A DNA stretch of 43,304 nt, taken from contig JAJRXR010000015.1 in the NCBI GenBank assembly GCA_024276195.1, forward strand, positions 1 through 43,304, written 5' to 3'. Positions 33,152 to 42,344 of this stretch are shown piece by piece. Source of the DNA: Planctomycetota bacterium. Lineage in GTDB: Bacteria; Planctomycetota; Phycisphaerae; Phycisphaerales; UBA1924. The position numbers and the translations under genes are program-made. The first letter of the stretch is position 1. Every line of letters starts with the position of its first letter. The notes beneath the pieces were generated by a model. It was not told the DNA's origin and ran no database searches. It worked only from the letters and a program-made list of their open reading frames with translations.

Positions 33152-34230
33152 TACCCCCGCCGATCTTCCGTCGCCCGGCGCAGCGCCTTCTTCTCGCTCT
33201 CGCTGAGGCTGTGCAGCCCCTGGGTGTTGACCTTGTCGAGGATCCGGTCGATCTCCTGGTCCGACTTGCGGGCGTTTTTGCGCTTTGGATGCGTGCTGCG
33301 CTGGGCGCCCTTCTTGTTCGAGTTGCCGAAGACATCAAAGAAATCACGCAGCAGGTGCGGCCTGCGGATAAAGAAATACCCCCCCAGCGCCCCGCCCACG
33401 TGCGCCGCGTCCCCCCCCTGGTTGGCGCCCTTGAGCACCAGCAGGTTCGCCGCCACGATCACCAGATACCCGTACGCGAACGTCTTCATCTTCAGCGGGA
33501 TCGGCGGGAACAACAGCCGCACGACCGTGTTCGGCGCGATGTACGCGCACGCGATGATGACACCGAACACCCCCGCCGACGCCCCCACCAAGGGCGTCGA
33601 GAGCCCGACCTTGAGCGCCCCCGGCAGCGGGATGTTCGCGGCTCCGAGCAGATTCAGCAGCAGGAACAACAGCCCGCCGCAGATCCCGCACATCAGATAA
33701 AACGCCAGATACCGCTTCGAGCCGAGGAACTGCTCGACGATCCCCCCGAAGATCCACAGCCCGAGCATGTTGAAAAAGATGTGCATAAAGTTCGCGTGCA
33801 GGAACTGGAACGTCACCAGACGCCAGACCTCAAGACGCTGGAACCCCTGATGCGTCGAGAAGTGCCCGTACGCCGTCAGCGGCGCCATGATCTGATAGAT
33901 CTCCCGCCCCACCGGCTGGCGCGTCTCCGGGTCCACCAGAATCCGAATCACCATCGCGCCGGTCCCGTTGCGCACCGCTTCCGCCGTGACCGGTTTGCCA
34001 TCGACCTGCCTGAACTGGTCCTCGACCAGCGCCCCCTTGATCGACTCACCCGGGAGGGCCTTCTGCGCCACGCTCACCGGCACGCCCGAGCCCGTCATGA
34101 ACCCGCCGATCACGAACACCGAGATGTTGATAATCAGCAGCCACCCCGTCACCGACAGCAGGCGCAGGCGCCCGCCAATCCCCTCCCCCCGGGGCTGGAC
34201 CCTCGCGTAATCGCGGTCAGCTATGCCCAT
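33151..34230 (-). CDS. Rhomboid intramembrane serine protease with extra C-terminal tail motif
   Basis: 359 residues. Catalytic Ser218 in GASAGVFG and His277 in GGDAAHVGGALGGYF, with the HANFMHIFFNMLGLWIFG helix (146-162) that carries the His/Asn pair. About 80 residues lie between the first helix (31-45) and the next, longer than in simple rhomboids. A basic linker (291-325) leads to the tail IDRILDKVNTQGLHSLSE and EKKALRRAT (327-358), shared with the adjacent site-2 protease. Substrate unknown. It precedes tgt with a one-base overlap and follows the site-2 protease by 86 bp. Confidence 0.9.
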   Translation of the reverse strand: MGIADRDYARVQPRGEGIGGRLRLLSVTGWLLIINISVFVIGGFMTGSGVPVSVAQKALPGESIKGALVEDQFRQVDGKPVTAEAVRNGTGAMVIRILVDPETRQPVGREIYQIMAPLTAYGHFSTHQGFQRLEVWRLVTFQFLHANFMHIFFNMLGLWIFGGIVEQFLGSKRYLAFYLMCGICGGLLFLLLNLLGAANIPLPGALKVGLSTPLVGASAGVFGVIIACAYIAPNTVVRLLFPPIPLKMKTFAYGYLVIVAANLLVLKGANQGGDAAHVGGALGGYFFIRRPHLLRDFFDVFGNSNKKGAQRSTHPKRKNARKSDQEIDRILDKVNTQGLHSLSESEKKALRRATEDRRG

Positions 34231-34316
34231 CGCCCGATCGCCCTCCCAATGCGCTGATCCATCTGTCCCGGCCTCTGCCCGCCGAGCATGTGTTCGGAAA
34301 GCGACCCCGATCGTCT

Positions 34317-35393
34317 CTACGTCTCTCGGCGATGGTGGGTCGCGCGCTTGAGCGTTCGCTTCTCACCCGCGCTGAGGCTCTCCATCCCGTCCTCGCTGAT
34401 CTTTGCCAGTATCCGGTCCACCGTCTCCTGCTCATCCTCTGCCTTCTGTCGCTCCTTGGCCCGACGGCGATCTTCCAGCTCGTCGTCGTCAGGCCCCTCC
34501 GGGAAGCTCATCGAGGCCCCCCCGGCGAACTGAAGGCGCCTCCGCTCGACAAAGCTCACCACCCCGCCAAAAAGCGCAATCGCCAGCAGCATCGTCTCAT
34601 TGACCACGATCGCGACCACCGCCAGCATCCCCGCCGCGACCAGTCCGATCGTCAGCGTCACCAGCATCGACCGGTCATACCCCATCCGCCGCCAGAGCAG
34701 CGCCTGGACCACCCGGGCCGCGTCCATCGGGAACATCGGCACGAGCATGTTGAACGCCAGCAGGATCACGTTGGCGTAGTGGGCCGACCACAGCGCCGTC
34801 AGCCACCACGGCTGCGCCCCGACCCCCCCCGCCTCGCCCGGCGGGATCTGCAGCCCCGCCAGCGCCGAGCCCGGATCGAACGGGTTGAACACCACCACGC
34901 CAAAGTCGCGCGTCGCGATCCATACCCCCAGCGCCAGCGGCGCCAGCAACGCCGCGTTCACCGCAGGCCCGCCCAGCACCGTAGCCAGGTTCGCCCGCCA
35001 CTCGTGCGGCGGGGCGCAGCTCGCCAGCCCGCCCAGCGGCCACATCATGATGTCGTCCGCCTCGCCCCCCACCCGCCTGCACGCGATGCAATGCCCGTAC
35101 TCGTGCAGCAGCACCAGCACAAACAACGCCCCGAGCATCCAGAGCATGAACCCCCGCCCGATCCCGTCCTGCGGCAGCGTAAAGATCAGACGCGCCACCA
35201 GAAAGATCACGAACAGCAGATGGATCCGGACACGGATCCCCCACGCCCGGTAGAGCGAGAACCCCCAGTTCATGGGGTTCTCGCCGTCCCCGAACACGCG
35301 CCGCATCGCCGCCCGAGCCCGCCCACCGGCGGAATCGTCGTACCCGGCTCCCGGTTCGCGATCGTCCCAACCCATCGTCAGCCGCATCTCCAC
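34317..35393 (-). CDS. Site-2 protease-like (M50) intramembrane metalloprotease with shared tail motif
   Basis: 358 residues from a GTG at 35393; ATGs at 35387 and 35375 are alternatives. Zinc ligands His97, Glu98 and His101 (LLHEYGHCIACRR), and the third ligand Asp224 in NMLVPMFPMDAARV. About six transmembrane helices. Family members cut transmembrane signals such as anti-sigma factors, but no target is in the window. After a charged coiled linker (300-323) the end reads VDRILAKISEDGMESLSA and EKRTLKRAT (324-356), clearly the same module as in the downstream rhomboid. Confidence 0.9.
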   Translation of the reverse strand: MEMRLTMGWDDREPGAGYDDSAGGRARAAMRRVFGDGENPMNWGFSLYRAWGIRVRIHLLFVIFLVARLIFTLPQDGIGRGFMLWMLGALFVLVLLHEYGHCIACRRVGGEADDIMMWPLGGLASCAPPHEWRANLATVLGGPAVNAALLAPLALGVWIATRDFGVVVFNPFDPGSALAGLQIPPGEAGGVGAQPWWLTALWSAHYANVILLAFNMLVPMFPMDAARVVQALLWRRMGYDRSMLVTLTIGLVAAGMLAVVAIVVNETMLLAIALFGGVVSFVERRRLQFAGGASMSFPEGPDDDELEDRRRAKERQKAEDEQETVDRILAKISEDGMESLSAGEKRTLKRATHHRRET

Positions 35394-35631
35394 GAGCGGA
35401 CCCGCTCGCAGGTGTTGTACCGGATCACCTCACAGAATGCCGCGATCTTCTCCCGCAACAGCCAGCGGTAGGGAGAGAGGGGGCAGGCGCCATGCCTTGG
35501 GGTGGCACGCGATTCGCGGATGAGAGTGAAAAACCAGTTTGCGTAAAGGTTGGAGCGGATGGTCGTTCTGACCGATGGCTTGGTTGGTCAGATAACGCGC
35601 AGCTCGGGCCTCTGGCCCAGGAGAACTCGTC
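35394..35631. other. 238-bp divergent intergenic region
   Basis: Between the minus-strand site-2 protease and the plus-strand repeat protein. Holds a lower-GC stretch around 35520-35600. I see no convincing -35/-10 pair and no hairpin of note. Confidence 0.4.
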
Positions 35632-36429
35632 ATGACAGTCATCGATGGCGCCGCTCGTGCCGTGAACCCGAACTTCATCCGCCCGGCCCCCAAGCCGGCC
35701 AACATCACCCCCGCCGATTCGGCCCCCGCCGCCAAGCTCGTCAAGAGCAAGCCGGTGGGCGATGTCGCGGCGCCCCGGTTCCAATCGGCCTCGATCGGGG
35801 CAACCCGGGCCTCGAATCCCGTCCCCACTCCTCCCGAGGGAGACATCGCCACACCGCGCTTCCGCTCGGCCACCTTCCAGGGCGCCCAGGTCTCCAAGCC
35901 CGGCTCCACCCACCCCGGTCCCGAGGTCGATGCCCCGGGCTTCAAATCCGCAACATTCAAGGGCGCCCAGGTCTCAAAGCCCGGCGCCACCCCGCCTACC
36001 CCAGAGGTTGACGTCTTCCAGATCCGCTCCGCGTCGATCAGTACGCCGCAGTCCCCGAAGGCCGATCCGCCCGCCATCTCTTCAATCTCCGGCGACGCCC
36101 CAGAGGTGACTCTGGAAATGAAGATGCAGAAGGCCCTCGACTCGGCCATGCAAAAGTTTGAGGAGAGCGGCGGCGGCAACTTCGCCGATCTCCAACGTGT
36201 CCTCTACGAGTCCGTCTGGAACACCCTCCAGTACGCGGGAGAGACCAACACCCCGGTCAAGGCCGCCTTCGCCGTCAACGATTACATCCAGAGCATGAAG
36301 GACAACGAGGGCACGCCCAACTCAGACCACGGCGCCGCCTCGATCGCCGGCCTCGTCCCCATCGGCGGGGACACGCCGACCATCAGCGACGCCGGCTTCC
36401 GCGTCAGCAGCCTCGACATCCGAATCTGA
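35632..36429 (+). CDS. Protein with three 27-residue repeats, unknown function
   Basis: 265 residues; ATG at 35632 with AGGAG (35619-35623) upstream. No signal peptide or membrane helix. Residues 47-73, 74-100 and 101-127 are three in-register 27-residue repeats, each xPxFxSA(S/T)(I/F)xGA followed by a Pro-rich half, with a fourth partial copy at 128-137 (VFQIRSASIS). Copies 2 and 3 are close even at DNA level, pointing to recent duplication. Residues about 158-225 are a predicted helical domain (LEMKMQKALDSAMQKF, LYESVWNTLQYA). I do not recognise the family. It is followed by its own terminator and has no cotranscribed neighbour. Confidence 0.65.
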   Translation: MTVIDGAARAVNPNFIRPAPKPANITPADSAPAAKLVKSKPVGDVAAPRFQSASIGATRASNPVPTPPEGDIATPRFRSATFQGAQVSKPGSTHPGPEVDAPGFKSATFKGAQVSKPGATPPTPEVDVFQIRSASISTPQSPKADPPAISSISGDAPEVTLEMKMQKALDSAMQKFEESGGGNFADLQRVLYESVWNTLQYAGETNTPVKAAFAVNDYIQSMKDNEGTPNSDHGAASIAGLVPIGGDTPTISDAGFRVSSLDIRI

Positions 36430-36431
36430 TC

Positions 36432-36445
36432 CGGGGTTCGCCCCG
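36432..36445 (+). terminator. Small TTCG-loop hairpin after the repeat protein
   Basis: CGGGG TTCG CCCCG, a stable tetraloop hairpin starting 3 bp after the stop codon. No T run follows; probably a 3'-end stabiliser ahead of the terminator at 36456. Confidence 0.5.
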
Positions 36446-36455
36446 ATCGATCACG

Positions 36456-36490
36456 CCGGCGTGACGACCCACCCCGTCACGCCGGTTCTT
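36456..36490 (+). terminator. Intrinsic terminator of the repeat protein
   Basis: 11-bp perfect stem CCGGCGTGACG / CGTCACGCCGG with an 8-nt loop, followed by TTCTTT. It lies between the repeat protein and the convergent eno gene. Confidence 0.8.
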
Positions 36491-36532
36491 TATGCGCACA
36501 AAGCGAGAGTTGCGCCGCAGGGGGCGCAGGCT

Positions 36533-37882
<1,350 letters not shown>

Positions 37883-37948
37883 TCATCCGAGGATACGCTC
37901 TGAGCATGGCCCGGGGTCGTCCGGGCGACGACGCCAGATCGGACCAGC

Positions 37949-38671
37949 ATGACCAACCCGCCCGAGCCATACACCGAGCGAATCAGCGCCCTCCGCTCCG
38001 ATCTCGTCGCCCAGGGCGCCCGCGTCCGCGAGATGGTCGAACGCTCGTTCGACTCGATCTTCGCCCGCGACGTGGGCGTCGCCCAGACGGTCATCGAGGC
38101 CGACGACGAGGTGGACCGCGTTGATCTGCAGGTCGAGCAGGACGCCGTGAATATTCTCTACGACGTCTCCCGCGCCACTGCGGGCCTCACATCTGACAGC
38201 CTCCGCGAGCTGCTCGTGTGTGTGAAGGTGAACAACGAGCTCGAGCGGATCGCCGACGCCGCCGGCGCCGTCGCAGAGCGCGTCATCGAGCTGGGCGACC
38301 GGACCACGCCCTTCCCCGAGACGACCCGCGTCATCACCAACTCAGTCGTCGGCATCGTCCGCGACGCCATCGGCGCCTTCGCCCGGTTCGACGCCGAACG
38401 CGCCAAGGTCGTGCTGCGATCCGAGGATGCGGTCCTCAAGTTCTCAGACAAAATCTTCCGCTCAACCGAGCAGCGCGTCGCCGACGGGCGCATGGAGCCC
38501 GATGTCGCATTCCACCTGCACCACATCGTCCACCAGTGCGAGCTCGTCGCGGACCACTGCACGAACATCGCCGAGCAGGTGATCTACGCCGCGACCGGTG
38601 TTGTGGTCAGGCACACCGGCGGCGACTGGATCGAGCTCGACACCCCCAAGCCCAAGCCCGACGGCGACTAG
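37949..38671 (+). CDS. phoU: PhoU-like phosphate regulator
   Basis: 240 residues, all helical, with the two PhoU repeats: EADDEVDRVDLQVEQDAV (about 50-67) with later VNNELERIADAAGAVAE (93-109), and a second repeat ending in HQCELVADHCTNIAEQVIY (about 198-216). The E-(R/L)-x-(G/A)-D-x2-x-N-I metal-cluster motif is present in both in variant form. PhoU restrains the Pst phosphate transporter and the PhoR/PhoB response; no pst or pho genes are here. It has a 3' untranslated region made of palindromic repeats. Confidence 0.9.
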   Translation: MTNPPEPYTERISALRSDLVAQGARVREMVERSFDSIFARDVGVAQTVIEADDEVDRVDLQVEQDAVNILYDVSRATAGLTSDSLRELLVCVKVNNELERIADAAGAVAERVIELGDRTTPFPETTRVITNSVVGIVRDAIGAFARFDAERAKVVLRSEDAVLKFSDKIFRSTEQRVADGRMEPDVAFHLHHIVHQCELVADHCTNIAEQVIYAATGVVVRHTGGDWIELDTPKPKPDGD

Positions 38672-38679
38672 TTCTCTTC

Positions 38680-38704
38680 GGAGGGGTGGGCTTCCAGCCC
38701 TCCC
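38680..38704. repeat. REP-like palindrome, copy 2 (inverted)
   Basis: GGAGGGGTGGGCT TCC AGCCC then TCCC. Its first 21 nt are the exact reverse complement of the last 21 nt of copy 4 at 38785-38809. One base change weakens the outer stem. Confidence 0.75.
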
Positions 38705-38714
38705 ACACTCTTCT

Positions 38715-38739
38715 GGAGGGGGTGGCTTCCAGCCACCCC
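38715..38739. repeat. REP-like palindrome, copy 3
   Basis: GGAG followed by GGGGTGGCT TCC AGCCACCCC: perfect 9-bp stem, same orientation as copy 2, with the inner GGG-CCC shortened on both sides and the outer stem lengthened, so pairing is kept. Confidence 0.75.
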
Positions 38740-38784
38740 GCATTCACGCCTGCGCGGCAGGGCGAATACTGGCGCCTCAAGAAC

Positions 38785-38809
38785 GGGTGGGCTGGAAGCC
38801 CACCCCTCC
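38785..38809. repeat. REP-like palindrome, copy 4
   Basis: GGGTGGGCT GGA AGCCCACCC followed by CTCC, identical over 25 nt to the copy at 24816-24840 and inverted relative to copies 2 and 3. The three copies fill the 146 bp between the convergent phoU and gcvT genes. Confidence 0.8.
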
Positions 38810-38817
38810 AAAGACAG

Positions 38818-39942
38818 TCACACCCCCGCCTTATAAAACGGCAACTCTACAACCCGCCCCTCGAGCACCGTCCGCTCCGCATCAACCTGCACCGCCGAGC
38901 CCGCCTCGACCCGCCCGGTCTGGACAAACCCCATCGCGATGCTCTTGCCCAGCGTCGGGCTGGCGCACCCGCTCGTGACGACGCCAACAGTCTCGTCGCC
39001 GATCTTGATCGCCATCCCTTGGCGCGCCGTGCGCTTGCCCTCGAGCTCGATCCCCACGAGCCCGCGCTTCGCCCCGCCCGAGTCGCGCGTCTTGATGAGC
39101 GCCTCCTGCCCGATGAACGTCTCCCCGTCCTCGTCGGCGTTCTTGTCCAGGTGGATCGCAAAGTCGATCCCGACCTCCAGCGCGTTGATGTCCTCGCCCA
39201 GCTCGTGCCCGTACAGCGGCATCCCCGCCTCCAGGCGCAGCGTGTCGCGCGCCCCCAGCCCCGCGGGCTTGAGCACCGCGTCCGGATCCTTCGGGTCCAC
39301 ATCTTTCATCAGCAGCTTCATCGCCATCGGGACCATGTTCGCCGGCAGGATCACCTCCACCCCGTTCTCCCCCGTGTACCCCGTCCGCGACACGATCAGC
39401 TTCATAATCATCAGGTTCTTGACCGTGAACCGGTACCGCTTGAGCGTCGGGATCTCGCTGCTCACGCCCGCGATCAGGTCCATCACCTTCGGGCCTTGGA
39501 TCGCGATCATGGCGGTCTTTTCGGTCCGGTCCTCAAACTTCACCTTGAACTCGCGCTCGCTGATAATCGCGCGCAGGTGCTCGACTATTTTCTCACGGTT
39601 GCCCGCGTTGACGACCACGAGAAACTCGTCCTCATCCTGGCGCATCACGATCACGTCGTCGCGGACGCCGCCGCGTTCGTTGCAGATCAGCGAGTACCGG
39701 CACTGTCCCTGCTGCATCGTCCCGATCCGACGGCTGCACGCCCGCTCGAGCAGCCGCTTGGCGTGCAACCCCTTCACAGACAACCGTCCCATGTGCGACA
39801 CATCGAACACGCTGCCCGAGGCCCGCGTCTGCTCGTGCTCATCCCGGATGCCCCGGTACCGGATGGGCATTTCCCACCCCGCGTACTCGACCATCTGGGC
39901 GCCGTGATCGACATGGAACTGGTGCAGCGGGCTCTTAAGCAC
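38818..39942 (-). CDS. gcvT: Glycine cleavage system T protein (aminomethyltransferase)
   Basis: 374 residues from a GTG at 39942 with a strong GGAGG 7 nt upstream; the open frame runs further but the family normally begins here (LKSPLHQFHVDHGAQMV). Transfers the methylene group from the lipoyl-H protein to tetrahydrofolate. Visible are YAGWEMPIRY, FDVSHMGRL, the folate region FLVVVNAGNREKIVEHL and SRTGYTGENGVEV, and the C-terminal GxV(T)SG barrel (VGVVTSGCASPTLGKSI). No gcvH or gcvP in the window. It lies 46 bp downstream of panC on the same strand. Confidence 0.94.
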   Translation of the reverse strand: MLKSPLHQFHVDHGAQMVEYAGWEMPIRYRGIRDEHEQTRASGSVFDVSHMGRLSVKGLHAKRLLERACSRRIGTMQQGQCRYSLICNERGGVRDDVIVMRQDEDEFLVVVNAGNREKIVEHLRAIISEREFKVKFEDRTEKTAMIAIQGPKVMDLIAGVSSEIPTLKRYRFTVKNLMIMKLIVSRTGYTGENGVEVILPANMVPMAMKLLMKDVDPKDPDAVLKPAGLGARDTLRLEAGMPLYGHELGEDINALEVGIDFAIHLDKNADEDGETFIGQEALIKTRDSGGAKRGLVGIELEGKRTARQGMAIKIGDETVGVVTSGCASPTLGKSIAMGFVQTGRVEAGSAVQVDAERTVLEGRVVELPFYKAGV

Positions 39943-39988
39943 GTCGGGCCTCCGTTTCGCCCGCTCGACCGAGTGGGCGGGGGCTACC

Positions 39989-40858
39989 TTAGCCGCCCGA
40001 CTCTGGACCTGCGCCCTCGGACGCGGGCCAGGGCATGTTGTCGAGCAGACGCACGCTGCCCACCCGCCCCGCGACAACCGCCCGCCAGGTGACGCTCTCG
40101 ATCGGCGTCCCCTCGGGCAGCGACATCAGCGTGCTCGCCTCGCGGATCGCCGCGTAGTCGGGCGTCACACCCGCGTCATCGAGCACCCGGCGCATCGCCC
40201 GCTCGCCATCGCCGGGCGTCGTCTCGCGCCCCGCCGCGAGAAGGCTTCTGCTCAGCGCCAGCCCCCGCTGCCGATCTTCATCGCTTAGAAACCGATTCCG
40301 CGAGCTCATCGCCAGCCCGTCGGCGTCGCGCTGGGTCGGGGCAGCGATGATCTCGGTCGCCGACCCGAGCATGCGGACCATCGCTGTCACACACTGGAGC
40401 TGCTGCCAGTCCTTCTCCCCGAACACCGCGCCCCGGGCGCCGGTCAGCTCAAACAGACGCCGGCAGACAAGGCACACCCCCGCGAAGTGCCCCTCGCGGG
40501 CGCGATCTTCAAGCCCCGGCTCGTACGCGACGCCCGGCATCACCGGGTCTCGCCTCGACTCGGGCGTCGGGTACACCGTCTCGACGCTCGGGGCGAACAC
40601 CGCGTCGGCTCCCGCGTCGGCGCACATCGCCGCGTCCCGCTCGACCGTCCTCGGATAGCGCTCGTAGTCGTACGCCTCGTCAAACTGTGTCGGGTTCACG
40701 AACACGCTCACCACACACCCGCCGGGCAGCCCGCGCTCCCGCGCGATCGCCGCGCCCAGACGGACCAGCTCGAGGTGTCCCTCGTGCAGCCCGCCCATGG
40801 TCGGCACGAGCACGCACCCGCCGGGGGTCAGATCCTCCGGTTGTTCGCAGATCCGCAT
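39989..40858 (-). CDS. panC: Pantothenate synthetase
   Basis: 289 residues from the ATG at 40858. Joins pantoate and beta-alanine with ATP. The nucleotidyl-transferase signature is VPTMGGLHEGHLELVR (HxGH at residues 25-28), followed by VSVFVNPTQFD, a FGEKDWQQLQ segment and MSSRNRFLS. FGEKDW replaces the usual FGEKDY. No panB or panD nearby. It follows the PilZ-like gene by 47 bp and is followed by gcvT, so the three are likely one transcript linked loosely by folate and CoA metabolism. Confidence 0.94.
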   Translation of the reverse strand: MRICEQPEDLTPGGCVLVPTMGGLHEGHLELVRLGAAIARERGLPGGCVVSVFVNPTQFDEAYDYERYPRTVERDAAMCADAGADAVFAPSVETVYPTPESRRDPVMPGVAYEPGLEDRAREGHFAGVCLVCRRLFELTGARGAVFGEKDWQQLQCVTAMVRMLGSATEIIAAPTQRDADGLAMSSRNRFLSDEDRQRGLALSRSLLAAGRETTPGDGERAMRRVLDDAGVTPDYAAIREASTLMSLPEGTPIESVTWRAVVAGRVGSVRLLDNMPWPASEGAGPESGG

Positions 40859-40905
40859 CGCCTCAAGCGTCGCCGGGCGCCGGGCGGAGTCAAGCCGCCC
40901 GATTC

Positions 40906-41448
40906 TCAGCGCCGCGAGCTGATCTGGTCCGCCCACTCGCGCAGGCGCCCGCCGTCGGGCATGGGCAGCAGACGCAGCTCCACCCGGTACAGCCCGTCCG
41001 CCTCATACTCGCACGCCTGAACCAGCCCGTACAGCGGGGCCGGGCTGTGGTCCGTCAGGTGGATCAGCACCACCAGCCGCCGCCCCGGATAGCACATCCG
41101 GCGCGACAAAAACACCATCTGGCTGCGCCCCAGCTCCCTCGCCCGCGCCGACCAGGCCGTCTCCGGGCGCCCCCGATCATCAATCTCGCACGCGTCGATC
41201 TCCGCGTTGAACGGGCGGATCGACGCCTCGGGCGAGCCCTCCTCGCTCGCGCCCGCCGCCTGCTCGACCGGCGAGTCTTCCTTCGCCTGCGGCACCGGCT
41301 CCGGCGCTCGGGGCGCTTCGGGCGTTGGGCTCTCGACGCCGAGCATCCGTCCCGTCAGCGCAGGCGCAGACGGATCCACCGCGTTCGGCCCCGCCGGCGG
41401 CGGCGACACGCACGATCGAAACTCCATCAATGTCGCTTCGCTGCTCAC
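40906..41448 (-). CDS. PilZ-like domain protein
   Basis: 180 residues from a GTG at 41448 with GAGGAG 9 nt upstream. The first about 75 residues are Pro/Ala/Glu-rich and probably disordered. The C-terminal about 100 residues look like a PilZ-type beta barrel: RPFNAEIDACEIDDRGRPE, then MVFLSRRMCYPGRRLVVLIH and LVQACEYEADGLYRVELRLL. The cyclic-di-GMP signature (RxxxR and D/NxSxxG) is not intact, so nucleotide binding is uncertain. First gene of the probable panC-gcvT unit. Confidence 0.5.
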   Translation of the reverse strand: MSSEATLMEFRSCVSPPPAGPNAVDPSAPALTGRMLGVESPTPEAPRAPEPVPQAKEDSPVEQAAGASEEGSPEASIRPFNAEIDACEIDDRGRPETAWSARARELGRSQMVFLSRRMCYPGRRLVVLIHLTDHSPAPLYGLVQACEYEADGLYRVELRLLPMPDGGRLREWADQISSRR

Positions 41449-41639
41449 GCCGCCCCGCTCCTCGCTCCCAGATCGAATCCCGGACCCGCACCAGCCATCG
41501 GCATTGCACCGCTGCCTGTTGGTCCCGCCCCGCGCCGCTCTCCCGTTTGCCCCTTGCCCGATCGCCCTCCCCCGCATCACACGACCAGCCGCGCCACCAC
41601 TGTCCGAGAACCCCTGCGCCCCGCCCACTACCATGCGCC

Positions 41640-42344
41640 GTGAACGCCGCCCCCAACCCTGCCCCCACACCAGCCCACACACCAACGCAGTGGGCCGAGA
41701 ACCTCCGGTCGCTGGCGATGCGTGTGCTCGCGTCAGACCCGGTCAGCCCCGGCGCCGACCCAGACCAAAGGCTCGCGTTCGTGCGCGAGTTTCGCGACGA
41801 GATGTCCGCCCGCCCCAGCGTGGTGACACCCTTCCTCGCGGATCTGTTGGGCGTGTCCCCGGGCGCCGAGCCGCCGAACCAGTGCACCGATGACGCCATC
41901 TGGTGGCGCCTGTGCTCGGGCGAGCCAGACAGTTCGGGCCTGGTCCGCCCGGGCGCCGGGGCGCTGCTGCACGCCCCGGACGACCAGACCGCCATCGAGG
42001 TGCGCACCGAGCGCGAGCTGTGCGCCCTGCACGCGCTCTCCGAGATCGCATGTCGCCGGTGTGATGCTTCGCTCGCCGAGCGCTGCGCCGCCGCCGCCCG
42101 CTGGCACCTGCGCGAGCTCCAGCCCGACAACGCGACCAACCACCCCTGGGCGATCCAGGTCTTTATCCGGCTCGCCTGCGCTTCGCCCGAGACCAGCGTG
42201 GGCGCCGCCGCGTCGGTGCACGCCCAGACCCAGCTCCACAGCTGCCAAGTCGCCCTCGGGCGCCCGGACCGTCTGAGCGCGTGCATCCTGCTCCACGCCG
42301 CCCGCTCACTCGAACGAACGCCAGCCAGCGCCCCAGCGAGCTAA
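41640..42344 (+). CDS. Conserved-looking protein of unknown function
   Basis: 234 residues from a GTG at 41640, preceded by TACCAT 5 nt upstream and no ribosome binding site (leaderless type). Soluble, mostly helical, with several His and Cys residues in LCALHALSEIACRRCDASLA and RWHLRELQPDNATNHPWAIQ; the end also reads LHSCQVALG. This pattern suggests a helical-repeat fold rather than an enzyme. No family recognised. Its TAA stop overlaps the pyrG stop (CTAA at 42341-42344). Confidence 0.65.
   Translation: MNAAPNPAPTPAHTPTQWAENLRSLAMRVLASDPVSPGADPDQRLAFVREFRDEMSARPSVVTPFLADLLGVSPGAEPPNQCTDDAIWWRLCSGEPDSSGLVRPGAGALLHAPDDQTAIEVRTERELCALHALSEIACRRCDASLAERCAAAARWHLRELQPDNATNHPWAIQVFIRLACASPETSVGAAASVHAQTQLHSCQVALGRPDRLSACILLHAARSLERTPASAPAS

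Noticed and set aside
35430-36179. A 249-residue minus-strand open frame opposite the repeat protein
   Set aside because: The plus-strand gene has a ribosome binding site and terminator; the minus frame only mirrors the repeats and has neither.
35632-36429. Repeats read as a CRISPR or tandem DNA array
   Set aside because: The 81-bp units are coding, in frame, and diverged mainly at the protein-tolerant positions; there are no spacers.
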